From Altererythrobacter sp. Root672 (lineage in GTDB: Bacteria; Pseudomonadota; Alphaproteobacteria; Sphingomonadales; Sphingomonadaceae), in contig NZ_LMHH01000001.1 of assembly GCF_001427865.1 (NCBI RefSeq), forward strand, positions 1,984,001 through 2,048,000: DNA of 64,000 nt, in the 5' to 3' direction. The translations under genes were made by a program, and so were the position numbers. Position 1 is the stretch's first letter; every line of letters begins with the position of its first letter. Of this stretch, positions 33,742 to 42,944 are shown piece by piece. The notes beneath the pieces are model-generated. The model was given only the letters and a program-made list of their open reading frames with translations. It did no database searches and had not been told where the DNA came from.

Positions 33742-34533
33742 TTAGTTCCTCTGACCCATGAACTGCAGGAGGAACTGGAACATGTTGATGAAATCCAGGT
33801 ACAGGCTCAACGCGCCCATGATCACAACCTTGCCCACCGGGTAAGCTGCAACCGCGTTCGGGTTCGTCAGCTTCATCTGCTGGATCGCGATGTACTGCTG
33901 CTTCAGCCGCTGGGTGTCGTAAGCCGTGAGGCCCGCGAAGATCAGCACGCCGAGGAAGCTGATCGCCCAGGTCAGCGACCCAGACTGAAGCCAGATGTTG
34001 AGCAGGCTGGCCACGATCAGACCGACTACGCCCATGATCAGGAAGCTGCCGAGGCCCGACAGATCCTTCTTGGTGGTGTAGCCGAACAGGCTGAGGCCCG
34101 CGAAAGCCGCCGCGGTGGCGAAGAACGTCGCCGCGATCGAGCTACCGGTATAGACCAGGAACACCGTCGACATCGACAGGCCCATCAGGACCGCAAAGCC
34201 CCAGAACATCAACTGGAGCGTCCCAGTCGAGAACTTGTTGACTCCCGCGCTCATCGCAAAAACGATTGCGAGCGGCGAGAGGATGATAACCCAGGCCAGG
34301 ATACCCCCGCTGAGGAAGACCTGAGCCGCGGGAGAAGTTTCTCCGCCCCACGAGAACAGCAGCGCGACAATGCCTGTCAGCAGTACACCGCTGGTCATGT
34401 AGTTGTAGATCGAGAGCATGTGGCGGCGAAGGCCCTGGTCGACGGCATAAGCCTGACCGGTCCCCACCGCACCCGCAGACCCGGAAGACGAGAAGTTCGT
34501 CCGAGTGGGCTGGGGATCATTCCAATTCGCCAT
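33742..34533 (-). CDS. Bax inhibitor-1/YccA family membrane protein
   Basis: 263 residues from the ATG at 34533 (MANWNDPQPTRTN), with seven hydrophobic spans typical of the TMBIM/BI-1 family and a conserved SLYLDFINMFQFLLQFMGQR at the C-terminal end, whose Asp is the pH/Ca-sensing residue in the family. The bacterial members are H+/Ca2+ leak channels or protease partners (YccA/FtsH). It ends in a strong terminator. The in-frame alternative start is rejected because MANWND has the better spacing and this N-terminus is typical. Confidence 0.93.
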   Translation of the reverse strand: MANWNDPQPTRTNFSSSGSAGAVGTGQAYAVDQGLRRHMLSIYNYMTSGVLLTGIVALLFSWGGETSPAAQVFLSGGILAWVIILSPLAIVFAMSAGVNKFSTGTLQLMFWGFAVLMGLSMSTVFLVYTGSSIAATFFATAAAFAGLSLFGYTTKKDLSGLGSFLIMGVVGLIVASLLNIWLQSGSLTWAISFLGVLIFAGLTAYDTQRLKQQYIAIQQMKLTNPNAVAAYPVGKVVIMGALSLYLDFINMFQFLLQFMGQRN

Positions 34534-34627
34534 TACAAACTCCATTCCGGCGCCGAGCGACGACAAGCCGGTAGAGGCAATATCGCGTTGATAGCCTCAC
34601 TATTCAAGGAAAACCGGCTTTGGGTCA

Positions 34628-35437
34628 TTAACCTTGCCGTCTTGCCTCGGCCGCCATCTCCGCGCTGCGGTCGCGCGCGGAACGCAATGTTTTCGCTAAC
34701 AAACCGCGCAAGGCGTCACCTTCGTCAAGCGTATCGAGGCCGGCCTGGGTGACCCCGCCCGGGCTTGCCACCCGGCGTGCGAGCTCCGCCGGATCGTGCT
34801 CGGAGGCCGCTGCCAGAGCTGCCGCGCCGTCAACCATGGCCAACGCCAGGCGCCCGGCCTTGTCCTGTGGCAGCCCCAAGTCGGCGGCGGCCACTGCGAG
34901 GGCATCGATGAAGCGGTAGACGAACGCCGGCCCCGAGCCTGCAAGCGCGGTGACGAGGTCGAACTCGTGCTCGGCAACCCATTCGGGCGTGCCTAGCGGC
35001 TTGAGCAGAGCAAAAGCCTCGGACTTCGAGGCTTCGTCGAGTCCGGCCTCTGCGAGGGCGATCGGGGACTTTCCAAGGGCAGCCGCAAGGTTGGGCATCA
35101 GGCGAACGAGGCCGCCAGCGCGGGGGAACTGCTCCTGCAACACTGCCAATTCGACACCCGCAAGGATCGAGAACAACGTCGTACCGGGTCCGGCAAGCGG
35201 TTCGACCGCAGGGCCTACCTGCGCCAGGACCTGCGGCTTGATGCCAAGCAGGATCGCGTCGAATTCACCGCTGGCCGGTACCGCATCGAGCTTCCGCACG
35301 CCCTCCGGCAAGTCGCGCACCGCCGGGTCGGCCACCGTGAACCGCTCCCGGTCTAGCCCCGCGGCGAGCCAGCCGCGAAGCATGGCTCCGGCCATATTGC
35401 CGCAACCGACGAGAAGGATGGAATTGAAATCGGCCAC
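34628..35437 (-). CDS. proC: Pyrroline-5-carboxylate reductase
   Basis: 269 residues from a GTG at 35437. The Rossmann start VGCGNMAGAMLRGWL binds NADPH. LLGIKPQVLAQV and LVRLMPNLAAALGKSP follow, and the ProC signature TALAGSGPAFVYRFIDAL and SPGGVTQAGLDTLDEGD lie near the C-terminus. It reduces pyrroline-5-carboxylate to proline. The gene sits apart from proB. Upstream lies a palindromic repeat block (35452-35542) that separates it from the YbjN gene. Confidence 0.95.
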   Translation of the reverse strand: MADFNSILLVGCGNMAGAMLRGWLAAGLDRERFTVADPAVRDLPEGVRKLDAVPASGEFDAILLGIKPQVLAQVGPAVEPLAGPGTTLFSILAGVELAVLQEQFPRAGGLVRLMPNLAAALGKSPIALAEAGLDEASKSEAFALLKPLGTPEWVAEHEFDLVTALAGSGPAFVYRFIDALAVAAADLGLPQDKAGRLALAMVDGAAALAAASEHDPAELARRVASPGGVTQAGLDTLDEGDALRGLLAKTLRSARDRSAEMAAEARRQG

Positions 35438-35451
35438 CGGGCGCTCCTACT

Positions 35452-35542
35452 CCCCTCCCGCTAAAGGATGGGGTCGAGGGAGGTCAGTCCTCCCGCTTCG
35501 GCGCTCACATGCCCTCCCCTGGCCCCTCCCGCAAGCGGGAGG
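35452..35542. repeat. GC-rich intergenic palindrome
   Basis: The clearest part is CCTCCCGC-AA-GCGGGAGG at 35525-35542, the same hairpin as at 23717-23738. The left part (35452-35490) has degenerate CCCCTCCCGC and GGAGGTC-type pieces. It lies between proC and the YbjN gene on the same strand and may separate them transcriptionally. Confidence 0.7.
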
Positions 35543-35547
35543 AGAGC

Positions 35548-36069
35548 TCAGGCCTCGCCCGCTGCGTCGACCATCGCGGCTTCGAGTGCGTCCTTGGGCC
35601 GCTTGTCGCCCCAGAGCACGAACTGGAAGGCCGGATAGAACCGATCGCATTCCGAAACCGCGCTTTCGACGGCGATCTGCGCCATCGACAGGCTGAGCAT
35701 GCCGTCTGGTCCGAGCATCAGGCCGTGGCGGTAAAGCAGCACCCCACCGTTCGACCAAATGTCGAAATGACCCAGCCAGAGCTGCTCGTTGACCAGCGCC
35801 AGAAGTTCGTAGGCGGGTTTGCGCTTGGCATCGGGAACGCGGATCTCGGGAAGGCAGAGCAATTGCAGGACATTGTCCTCCGCCCGCCAGATGCAGCGCA
35901 TCTGGTAAGTGGCCCAGCTACCCTGGATTTCCCCACTCAATTCGTCCTCGTTGACGAACTCGCACGGCCAGCCATGAGCTTCGAACAATTGCGCAAGCAT
36001 CTCGACCGGCGCCGCGTCGTCGGCTTCTTCGATCGGCTCACGCCCGGTGTTCATCATTAACTTTCCCAT
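35548..36069 (-). CDS. YbjN-domain protein
   Basis: 173 residues from the ATG at 36069; ATGs at 36057/36054 are also possible, and no start has a strong ribosome binding site. It shows the YbjN/type-III-chaperone-like fold: PVEMLAQLFEAHGWPCEFVN, then GSWATYQMRCIWRAEDNVLQ and a long helix with LALVNEQLWLGHFDI, ending with KDALEAAMVDAAGEA. YbjN proteins are regulators or sensor-like chaperones of unclear role. It probably forms one unit with proC downstream. Confidence 0.85.
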   Translation of the reverse strand: MGKLMMNTGREPIEEADDAAPVEMLAQLFEAHGWPCEFVNEDELSGEIQGSWATYQMRCIWRAEDNVLQLLCLPEIRVPDAKRKPAYELLALVNEQLWLGHFDIWSNGGVLLYRHGLMLGPDGMLSLSMAQIAVESAVSECDRFYPAFQFVLWGDKRPKDALEAAMVDAAGEA

Positions 36070-36215
36070 CCCAGCAAGACGCCCAAGCACATGCAATGCA
36101 AGGGGTTCTCTAGGCAATTGAGGTAAATGTCGCCGCTGGGCAAAACTCTATAACCCTGTTGGCAAGATGTGCAAAAAGCCGATTCCACCGAGGGCGGCAG
36201 GAAGCCTCGCCAGAT

Positions 36216-37805
36216 TCAGTCGAGCGGCTTGACCTCTTCCCCCTGGGCGCTGGTGAAGCGGAAGGAATCCAAGTTCTTCTTCTTCAAGTCCGCAACGAAC
36301 TCGTTGGCTTCCTTGGCGTTGGGGAAGGGTCCGACCAGCAGGCGGTTGGTCTGCCCCCAATCGGCGATTTGCGGCTTGGACTTGTCCAGCAAGCCGCCCG
36401 CAGCCCGCTTGAGTCGGCGCCAGTCGAACGCCAGCGCATCGGTATCGCGGCCCGTGGCGATCTGAACCCAGTGACGGCTCGGAATGACCGGCTTTGGCGG
36501 GGCGACCACCGCAGGCCTTGGCGGAGGATCGCGTCTCGGCACGAACTTGGACATGTCCACGGCTCCGTCCGCGGGGATGACGCGGGTCGCAGGAGTGGTG
36601 AAATCGGAGAACGCCTCGACCAGGTCCTGAGTCGGAGGCGGAGGCGGCCCTTCGGGTTCGGGCGCTGGCTGCTGGACGGGCGCCGGAGGCAAGGCCGAGA
36701 CGACGACCGGCGCCGGTGGAGGCGGCTCGATCGGCTGCGGTTGCGGCTGCGGTACTTGAGCGACTTGAGGGGCCTGTACTGCCGGACGCGGAGGCGTTGG
36801 CGCAGGTGTGGGCGCAGGCGGCCGTGCGGCTGGTTGCTGTGCCGGAAGCTCTTCGCGCCTGGGGATGCGGCTGGTGTTGTCGCGCCGGCCGAGCGGTTCG
36901 CCCGCGGGCACCAGACGCGAGTCAGCTGAACCCGCTACCGGAGCAGAACCCGGAACCGATGGCTGAACACCAAGCTGCGAGGCGTAAGCCACGACCGCCG
37001 GATCGTCGCGGCCGATCTGCGCGGCGGGCGGGAACGTGCCCAAGTTGGCCGCGGCCGCCTGCTGCGCGCGCGTCAGGCGCGGCATGTAGCGCAGATAGGG
37101 CGCCAACCGGCTCGAGAGCCGCTCTGGCAACATGGTCTCGGCAATCGTGACGGCTTCTTCCGATTTCCCAAGGATCGCCAGCGAGAAGGCGCGCGTCCGG
37201 TACGCGGAAAGATCGCTCTTTTGCAGAAGCGGGAGCAAAGTTGCATCGGCAGCAGCCTGGTCGCCCCCGATCGCCTGGCTCAGGGCTAACCGCTGGATGA
37301 CCATCGGATCGGGCGCGAAGTTCAGCGAAGCCGAATATTCCTTCTGCGCCCGGGCATTGTCGCCGATCAGGTCGAAAGCCAAGCCCCGATCCGGCGCATG
37401 GAGCAGCATGGCCTCGCCAGCCTTCTCCGCCTCGTCAAACAGGCGTATGGCTTCGAGCGGTTGCCCCTGGCGAACCATGACCGCTGCCAGTCCGGCCTTC
37501 ACCCGCCCATCGCTCGGATTGACGGCCTCGGCCCGGCGGAAGAAGCCGAGCGCGGATTCCGGATCTTCGAGCGCAATCGAGGCCTGTCCTGCGTCAATCA
37601 GCGCGTTCATCGAACGCGGATCCTGGGCCAGTTGACGCAGTGCCTCGTTGAGGCGGTAGGTTGCTGGATGCGGCAGCGGCTGGACCACCGGCTGAGCTTG
37701 CACCGCCGGCGAAACCGCGACGCACAGCAGCACGCCAGCCGCCGAGGCCATCAGTGCGAATGCACCTGGCCTGCGACGTTGGATATGACCGGCGATGCGG
37801 GTCAT
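36216..37805 (-). CDS. Periplasmic TPR and SPOR-domain protein
   Basis: 529 residues. A signal sequence lies near the start (AFALMASAAGVLLCVAVSPA), then TPR-like helices around 50-240 (LIDAGQASIALEDPESALGF, FRRAEAVNPSDGRVKAGLAA), then a long Pro/Ala/Gln-rich linker. A C-terminal SPOR domain around 445-520 has HWVQIATGRDTDALAFDWRR and RLLVGPFPNAKEANEFVADL. SPOR binds denuded peptidoglycan at the septum, which fits its position just downstream of ftsZ on the same strand. Its TPR partner is unknown. Confidence 0.88.
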   Translation of the reverse strand: MTRIAGHIQRRRPGAFALMASAAGVLLCVAVSPAVQAQPVVQPLPHPATYRLNEALRQLAQDPRSMNALIDAGQASIALEDPESALGFFRRAEAVNPSDGRVKAGLAAVMVRQGQPLEAIRLFDEAEKAGEAMLLHAPDRGLAFDLIGDNARAQKEYSASLNFAPDPMVIQRLALSQAIGGDQAAADATLLPLLQKSDLSAYRTRAFSLAILGKSEEAVTIAETMLPERLSSRLAPYLRYMPRLTRAQQAAAANLGTFPPAAQIGRDDPAVVAYASQLGVQPSVPGSAPVAGSADSRLVPAGEPLGRRDNTSRIPRREELPAQQPAARPPAPTPAPTPPRPAVQAPQVAQVPQPQPQPIEPPPPAPVVVSALPPAPVQQPAPEPEGPPPPPTQDLVEAFSDFTTPATRVIPADGAVDMSKFVPRRDPPPRPAVVAPPKPVIPSRHWVQIATGRDTDALAFDWRRLKRAAGGLLDKSKPQIADWGQTNRLLVGPFPNAKEANEFVADLKKKNLDSFRFTSAQGEEVKPLD

Positions 37806-37856
37806 GCCGGGCCTGCTAGACAGGCGCGGCTGAACCTGGCGAAAATGGCGACCGTC

Positions 37857-39506
37857 CTACTGGTTGTTCTGACGGCCGAGGAAGCGTGGGATGCGGATCG
37901 AACTGCTTCCGCCTTCGTCTTCTTCATCTTCATCTCTGTTGGCGCTGGAGCGCGACAGGTTGGCCATGCGTTCGAACAGGGTGCTTCCGCCTGCAGGTGC
38001 CGCACCACCAGCGGGCGAGCCGCCTTCAGCTTCGCCCGAACCCGCGCCGAGCAGGCCGCGGCGACGGCCACCGGTTTGAACCGGCTCGGCTTCGTCAGCG
38101 ACTTCGCTCGCCTCGAGCAGGAGTTCGTCCTGTTCGGTTTCGGGCGTTTCGTCTCCAGCGTCAGGGGCTTCGAGCGTCAGCTCGAAAGCGTCACCTTCGT
38201 CTTCGGCCTGTTCAGCCAGAGCATCGGGATCGCGCTCGATCTTCATGCCGCTGAGCGAACCGTAACCAGCTTCCTGGCCGCGGCCATAGTTGCTGTCGTC
38301 GACCGGGTCGGAGAGACCTTCCTCTTCCTCACCCTCGTCATACGCGGCTTCGGCCAGAGGCTCGGCGTACTCGTCTTCGAACGATGCCGGCTGGCTGAAG
38401 CCCGGCTCTGCGCCTCCGGAGGTCGCGAACGAATCCTCGGCCAGTTCCTCTTCGGTCGGCAGCGGCAGGACGGGCTTCTTCGGCGCACGTCCAGCGCTGA
38501 GGCTGATCGGCTGGCTGCGGGCAGCCACGGCCTGTTCGGCGCTCTGCTCTATGCCGGTGGCGACGACCGAAACGCGGATCTTGCCTTCGAGCGACGGGTT
38601 GAACGCCGAGCCCCAGATGATGTTGGCTTCGGGATCGACGAGCTCGCGAATGTGGTTCGCCGCTTCGTCGACTTCGAGGAGCTTCATGTCCTCGCCGCCG
38701 ATGATCGAAATGATCACGCCCTTGGCGCCCTGCATCGACACACCGTCGAGCAGCGGGTTGGCGATGGCACGTTCAGCGGCTTCGAGAGCGCGATTGTCGC
38801 CTTCGCCTTCGCCGGTGCCCATCATCGCCTTGCCCATCTCGCCCATGACCGAGCGAACGTCGGCGAAGTCGAGGTTGATGAGGCCGGGCATGACCATCAG
38901 GTCGGTGATCGAACGGACGCCTTGCTGCAGCACTTCGTCGGCCAGCTGGAACGCTTCCTTGAAGGTGGTTTCCGCCTTGGCGACCAGGAACAGGTTCTGG
39001 TTGGGAATGACCAGCAGGGTGTCGACGTTCTTTTGCAGCTCGTCGATGCCCGACTCCGCGGAACGCATGCGGCGGGTGCCTTCGAACAGGAACGGCTTGG
39101 TCACCACACCGACGGTAAGGATGCCCTTGCCGCGCGCGATCTCCGCGATCACCGGCGCAGCGCCAGTGCCCGTGCCGCCGCCCATGCCGGCGGCGATGAA
39201 GACCATGTTCACGCCTTCGAGCGCGCGTTCGATCTCTTCGATCGTCTCTTCAGCGGCAGCGCGGCCGACTTCAGGCCGCGAGCCCGCACCAAGACCGCGG
39301 GTGATGTCCGGACCCAGCTGGATGCGGTGTTCCGCAATCGAGTTGTTGAGTGCCTGCGCGTCGGTATTGGCGACGATGAAGTCGACGCCTTCGATCTCCG
39401 CCTCGATCATGTTGGATATGGCGTTGCCGCCAGCGCCGCCGACACCGATCACGGTGATCCGCGGACGCAACTCCTCCACCGACGGAGGACCGATATTGAT
39501 GCTCAT
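37857..39506 (-). CDS. ftsZ: Cell division protein FtsZ (long linker type)
   Basis: 549 residues from the ATG at 39506, with AAGGAGAGCAGGGA upstream. The GTPase core has the tubulin signature GGGTGTG (109-115) and the T7 loop NLDFADVRS. The conserved C-terminal peptide [10 protein letters not shown] binds FtsA and other partners. Between core and tip lies about 210 residues of acidic disordered linker ([11 protein letters not shown] and similar), longer than E. coli FtsZ (383 residues in total), as in other alphaproteobacteria. It polymerises into the division ring. A gap of 121 nt from ftsA suggests its own promoter. Confidence 0.98.
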   Translation of the reverse strand: MSINIGPPSVEELRPRITVIGVGGAGGNAISNMIEAEIEGVDFIVANTDAQALNNSIAEHRIQLGPDITRGLGAGSRPEVGRAAAEETIEEIERALEGVNMVFIAAGMGGGTGTGAAPVIAEIARGKGILTVGVVTKPFLFEGTRRMRSAESGIDELQKNVDTLLVIPNQNLFLVAKAETTFKEAFQLADEVLQQGVRSITDLMVMPGLINLDFADVRSVMGEMGKAMMGTGEGEGDNRALEAAERAIANPLLDGVSMQGAKGVIISIIGGEDMKLLEVDEAANHIRELVDPEANIIWGSAFNPSLEGKIRVSVVATGIEQSAEQAVAARSQPISLSAGRAPKKPVLPLPTEEELAEDSFATSGGAEPGFSQPASFEDEYAEPLAEAAYDEGEEEEGLSDPVDDSNYGRGQEAGYGSLSGMKIERDPDALAEQAEDEGDAFELTLEAPDAGDETPETEQDELLLEASEVADEAEPVQTGGRRRGLLGAGSGEAEGGSPAGGAAPAGGSTLFERMANLSRSSANRDEDEEDEGGSSSIRIPRFLGRQNNQ

Positions 39507-39627
39507 TCCCTGCTCTCCTTGGGGAGGCGTTGATACAATCCCATGGCACGCTTGTGCCACAAAGCGATTCGGCGGTGCAAAAGGTATATGGAACTATCCA
39601 CAGCCCCGCGAAAACCCCAGCAAACCC

Positions 39628-40923
39628 TTAAAAATACTCTCTCATCGCGCGCCAGACACGCTGTACCTGCGCGAAACCCGAGGCACGATGGCTTGTTTGG
39701 AAGCGCGAACCGACTGATCGAATATCGATCGGGTCCTCCGCCGCATAGAGTACCAATCCGGCCAGAGTGGCAAATCCGGGCACGGCGTGAGCCTCTGGAA
39801 GGGCCTTCATTTGCGGTGGCCGGCCAATCCTGACGGGCCGTCCGAGCGCTGACTGGGCATAGTCGGCAAGGCCCGCGAGCTCTGCACCGCCACCAGTGAA
39901 CACCACTTGGCGGCCGTGACGGCCCGAATAGCCCATGGACTCTAGCGCGCGCCCGATGTCGCTCACCAGGCGGTCGAGCTCTCCGGTGATCACGCCGATC
40001 AGTTCCGCGCGCGGAATGCGGTTGTTCTCGTCGGCACCCCTGGCGACAGGCCCGGCGCGATCGTCGCCCGGACCGTTGACCGGGATCATCTCACGGTGAT
40101 CGGCCGGGCTGGCGATGGCCGAACCATAAACACACTTGAGCCGTTCGGCCTGAAAGCGGCGGATGCCGAGCGCACTTGCGATGGAGTCGGTGATATCGGC
40201 CGATCCGCAAGGGATCGTCGTCAGCCCGACGAGCATGCCCGCCATGTAGACCGAGACGTTGGTCACCTGGGCGCCAAACTCGACCATCGCCACGCCCAGG
40301 TCCCGCTCTTCCGCGGTCAGGCAGGCGTATCCGGTAGCCAGCGGCGACGCGACGATGCCTTCGACCTCGAGGTGGGCGTTCTGCACCGCCTCGGTCAGGT
40401 TGCGCATGGCTGCGCCTTCGGCGAGCATCACGTGGATATCGACGCGCAACCGCTCGGCATGGAGGCCTTTCGGGTTGGCGATCCCTTCGGCCCCGTCGAG
40501 GAAGTAGCACGCCGGTTGCGCGTGGAGCACCATGCGGCCGTCGGGCTCGATGCTGCTGCGCGCCGAGACCAGCAAGTGCTCGATGTCTTCCTCTTCGATC
40601 CGGCGGCCGCCGATGTCGATGTCGACCGGCGTGATCTGGCTGGCGAGCCCGGCGCCGGTGCAGCCGATCCACACGCTGGCGACACTCGTCCCCGCGTGCT
40701 TTTCCGCCCGCTCGAGCGCATCGCGCACAGCATAAGTCGCCGCGGCCATGTCAGTGACATAGCCACGTCTAATGCCCTCTGAGGCACGGTGCCCGCTGCC
40801 GAGCACGACCATCTCGCCGCTCTCAGTGAGACCGGCGATCATGGCCGAAATGCGAAACGATCCAATGTTGACCGCGCCAAACACGCGCGCGATGCGCGGG
40901 CTGTTTCTAGGCTGGCTGGCCAT
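39628..40923 (-). CDS. ftsA: Cell division protein FtsA
   Basis: 431 residues, actin fold. FGAVNIGSFRISAMIAGL (phosphate 1), VEFGAQVTNVSVYMAG (phosphate 2) and VFTGGGAELAGLADYAQ (adenosine) are the ATP-binding motifs; the inserted 1C domain contains the SHS2-like RVDIHVMLAEGA. The C-terminal amphipathic membrane helix is AQVQRVWRAMREYF. FtsA anchors FtsZ to the membrane and recruits later proteins. Its start shares one base with the ftsQ stop. Confidence 0.97.
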   Translation of the reverse strand: MASQPRNSPRIARVFGAVNIGSFRISAMIAGLTESGEMVVLGSGHRASEGIRRGYVTDMAAATYAVRDALERAEKHAGTSVASVWIGCTGAGLASQITPVDIDIGGRRIEEEDIEHLLVSARSSIEPDGRMVLHAQPACYFLDGAEGIANPKGLHAERLRVDIHVMLAEGAAMRNLTEAVQNAHLEVEGIVASPLATGYACLTAEERDLGVAMVEFGAQVTNVSVYMAGMLVGLTTIPCGSADITDSIASALGIRRFQAERLKCVYGSAIASPADHREMIPVNGPGDDRAGPVARGADENNRIPRAELIGVITGELDRLVSDIGRALESMGYSGRHGRQVVFTGGGAELAGLADYAQSALGRPVRIGRPPQMKALPEAHAVPGFATLAGLVLYAAEDPIDIRSVGSRFQTSHRASGFAQVQRVWRAMREYF

Positions 40924-41828
40924 TAAGTTCCCCCGGTGTTTGATGCCTCTTGCGCGCGCCCCGGCACCCGCATGTAAATGCGTTCCGGATTGCGCATATC
41001 GAACGCGGCCACTTTACCCCCGAGCAGCCGGTTCACTCCGTCTAATCTGGCGAAACTCATGAGTGCGCCGGCAGATTCTTCCTCGCCCTGCGGCAAGGCC
41101 AGCACCTGGCCGGTCTTGAACGTCAGGTTCCAGCGCCGGTTGCCGACCCATTCGGCGGCAGAGACCTGCGGACGCAAGGCCGGTGCCGCATCGAGCAGCG
41201 CGCTCAACTCTTCTACTCGTACCTGCGCGCCCGGACCCGAAATCTGGAGCATGCCCTTAGCCGCCGCGCGCGAGATTGGCTCCAACTCGTGCCCTTGCGG
41301 ATCGATCAGTACCAGCCTGTCCGGCTTCTTGAGCACCGCGTGAGGCTGGCGCTCGACGATGTCGACCACGATCTTGTCGGGAAGCTGGCGCGAGACCCGC
41401 GCGTCCTTCACCCACGGCAGCTCGATCAGCTGGCTACGCAGCGCATGGAGGTCGACCAAGGGCATGGCCCGGTCCTTCTCTCCCAGCACCCGCTCGTAGA
41501 CCTTGAGCTCGTTCATCCGCTCGACCCCGCGCACTTCCACGCGGTTGACCTCATAGCCCGCATCGCCCGCCGCGAGGGCCAATTGCTGACCGGCCAGTAC
41601 CGTGAGCCCAGCGGTGCTGGCGACGATCCACGCGATCGCCACGGCGGCGGCAAGGATCAGGACCAGGAAGATCTTGTGCAGTTGCTCTTCGGTGAAGGGC
41701 AGGATGCGCATCAGCGCGTCGACCAGCGAATTGGTCTTCTGCCTGGCCTTGCGGACCTTGGTCTTGGAAGCCTGCGCTCGCGCCTGCCTGCGTACCGGCT
41801 TGGCATTGCGGCGGATGGTCTGGGCCAT
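40923..41828 (-). CDS. ftsQ: Cell division protein FtsQ
   Basis: 301 residues from the ATG at 41828, which shares one base with the ddl stop. A basic cytoplasmic tail (RRNAKPVRRQARAQASKTK) is followed by one membrane span (IFLVLILAAAVAIAWIVAST), then a POTRA domain (VEVRGVERMNELKVYERVLG, PWVKDARVSRQLPDKIVVDI) and an FtsQ/DivIB domain. It is a bitopic divisome scaffold linking FtsL/FtsB to the later proteins. An upstream extension in frame is shadow sequence. Confidence 0.95.
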   Translation of the reverse strand: MAQTIRRNAKPVRRQARAQASKTKVRKARQKTNSLVDALMRILPFTEEQLHKIFLVLILAAAVAIAWIVASTAGLTVLAGQQLALAAGDAGYEVNRVEVRGVERMNELKVYERVLGEKDRAMPLVDLHALRSQLIELPWVKDARVSRQLPDKIVVDIVERQPHAVLKKPDRLVLIDPQGHELEPISRAAAKGMLQISGPGAQVRVEELSALLDAAPALRPQVSAAEWVGNRRWNLTFKTGQVLALPQGEEESAGALMSFARLDGVNRLLGGKVAAFDMRNPERIYMRVPGRAQEASNTGGT

Positions 41829-42784
41829 CAGGCAGGCCTTTCCAGCTTGCCGAAGTGGACCAGCGCATCCTCGATGACGATTTCGACCAACTCGGCATAG
41901 TCGATCCCGCAATGCCGCGCCTGTTCGGGCACCAGGCTAAGGGGAGTCATGCCGGGCTGCGTGTTGGTCTCTAGCAGGAACAAGCCCTCCTCGCCCTGCT
42001 CATCGTCCCAGCGGAAGTCCGACCGGCTAGTGCCGCGGCAGCCGAGCAAGCGATGGGCCTGAAGCGCGTATTCGAGGCACAGTTTCTCGATCTCCGGCGG
42101 GATCTGCGCGGGGCAGACGTGCTCGGTCATGCCGTCGGTGTACTTGGCGTCGAAATCGTAGAAGCCCGATTTCGGGACCAGCTCGGTCACCAGCAGCGCG
42201 CGGTCGCCGAGAACCGCCGTGGTCAGCTCACGACCGCGGATGTAGGGCTCGGCCAGCAATTGGTTGAACTCTTGCCACGGCCCCCTGACATCGCGCCGGA
42301 TCGGGTTGCCGTAGTTGCTCTCGTCGGTAACAATGGCGACGCCAACCGACGATCCCTCGTTGACGGGCTTGAGCACGTAGGGCCGTGCCAGTGGGTCGGC
42401 CTGGTAAAGCTCCTCCGACTTGACGATGCGCCCACCCGGCATCGGAACACCGTGCGGTACGAGCGCGTGCTTCGTCAGCTCCTTGTCGATCGCGATCACC
42501 GAGGTCGCGAGGCCCGAGTGGGTATAGGGGATGCCCATCAGGTCCATCATGCCCTGCACCGTGCCATCTTCGCCTGGGACGCCGTGGAGCGCGTTGAACA
42601 CGACATCGGGAGCAGCTTCGGCGAGCCGTGCGGCGACCTGGCGATCCATATCGATCCGCGTGACGCGATGCCCGCGCGATTCCAGCGCCTTGGCCACGCC
42701 CTCGCCGCTCATCAGCGAGACAGGCCGCTCGCTCGCCCATCCGCCCATCAGGACGGCCACGTGGAGTTTGGGTAGCCGGCTCAT
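41828..42784 (-). CDS. ddl: D-alanine-D-alanine ligase
   Basis: 318 residues from the ATG at 42784. It makes the D-Ala-D-Ala dipeptide for MurF using ATP. An ATP-grasp fold is visible: LMGGWASERPVSLMSGEGVA, NALHGVPGEDGTVQGMMDL, PYVLKPVNEGSSVGVAIV and SRSDFRWDDEQGEEGLFLLE with NTQPGMTPLS. It is separated from murB by 160 bp of nested palindrome, the only insertion of that size in the cluster other than the ftsA-ftsZ gap. The stop overlaps the ftsQ start. Confidence 0.97.
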   Translation of the reverse strand: MSRLPKLHVAVLMGGWASERPVSLMSGEGVAKALESRGHRVTRIDMDRQVAARLAEAAPDVVFNALHGVPGEDGTVQGMMDLMGIPYTHSGLATSVIAIDKELTKHALVPHGVPMPGGRIVKSEELYQADPLARPYVLKPVNEGSSVGVAIVTDESNYGNPIRRDVRGPWQEFNQLLAEPYIRGRELTTAVLGDRALLVTELVPKSGFYDFDAKYTDGMTEHVCPAQIPPEIEKLCLEYALQAHRLLGCRGTSRSDFRWDDEQGEEGLFLLETNTQPGMTPLSLVPEQARHCGIDYAELVEIVIEDALVHFGKLERPA

Positions 42785-42789
42785 GCAAT

Positions 42790-42928
42790 CCTCCCCGGCA
42801 CGGGGAGGGGGACCATGCGAAGCATGGTGGAGGGGCACGGGCGGTTGATCATGACTTCGGACGTTGGGAACGCTCGCGCGTGCCCCTCCACCACCCTGCG
42901 GGTGGTCCCCCTCCCCATCCTGGGGAGG
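42790..42928. repeat. Nested palindrome between murB and ddl
   Basis: Symmetric blocks: CCTCCCC-N5-GGGGAGG (42790-42808), ACCATGC-GAA-GCATGGT (42812-42828), then a middle stretch flanked by TGGAGGGGCAC and GTGCCCCTCCA, then CCACCC-TGC-GGGTGG (42891-42905) and CCTCCCC-N5-GGGGAGG (42910-42928). It can fold as a cruciform-like structure about 140 bp long. No T-run follows. It may attenuate or process the dcw transcript between murB and ddl, or be a mobile MITE/REP-type insertion. Confidence 0.75.
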
Positions 42929-42944
42929 ATCTTTTCTGCAGCTA

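Noticed and set aside
37398-39533. Very long plus-strand frame (711 codons) opposite ftsZ and a similar one at 38290-39717
   Set aside because: They read antisense across ftsZ with abnormal composition; they exist because GC-rich codons avoid stops on the other strand.
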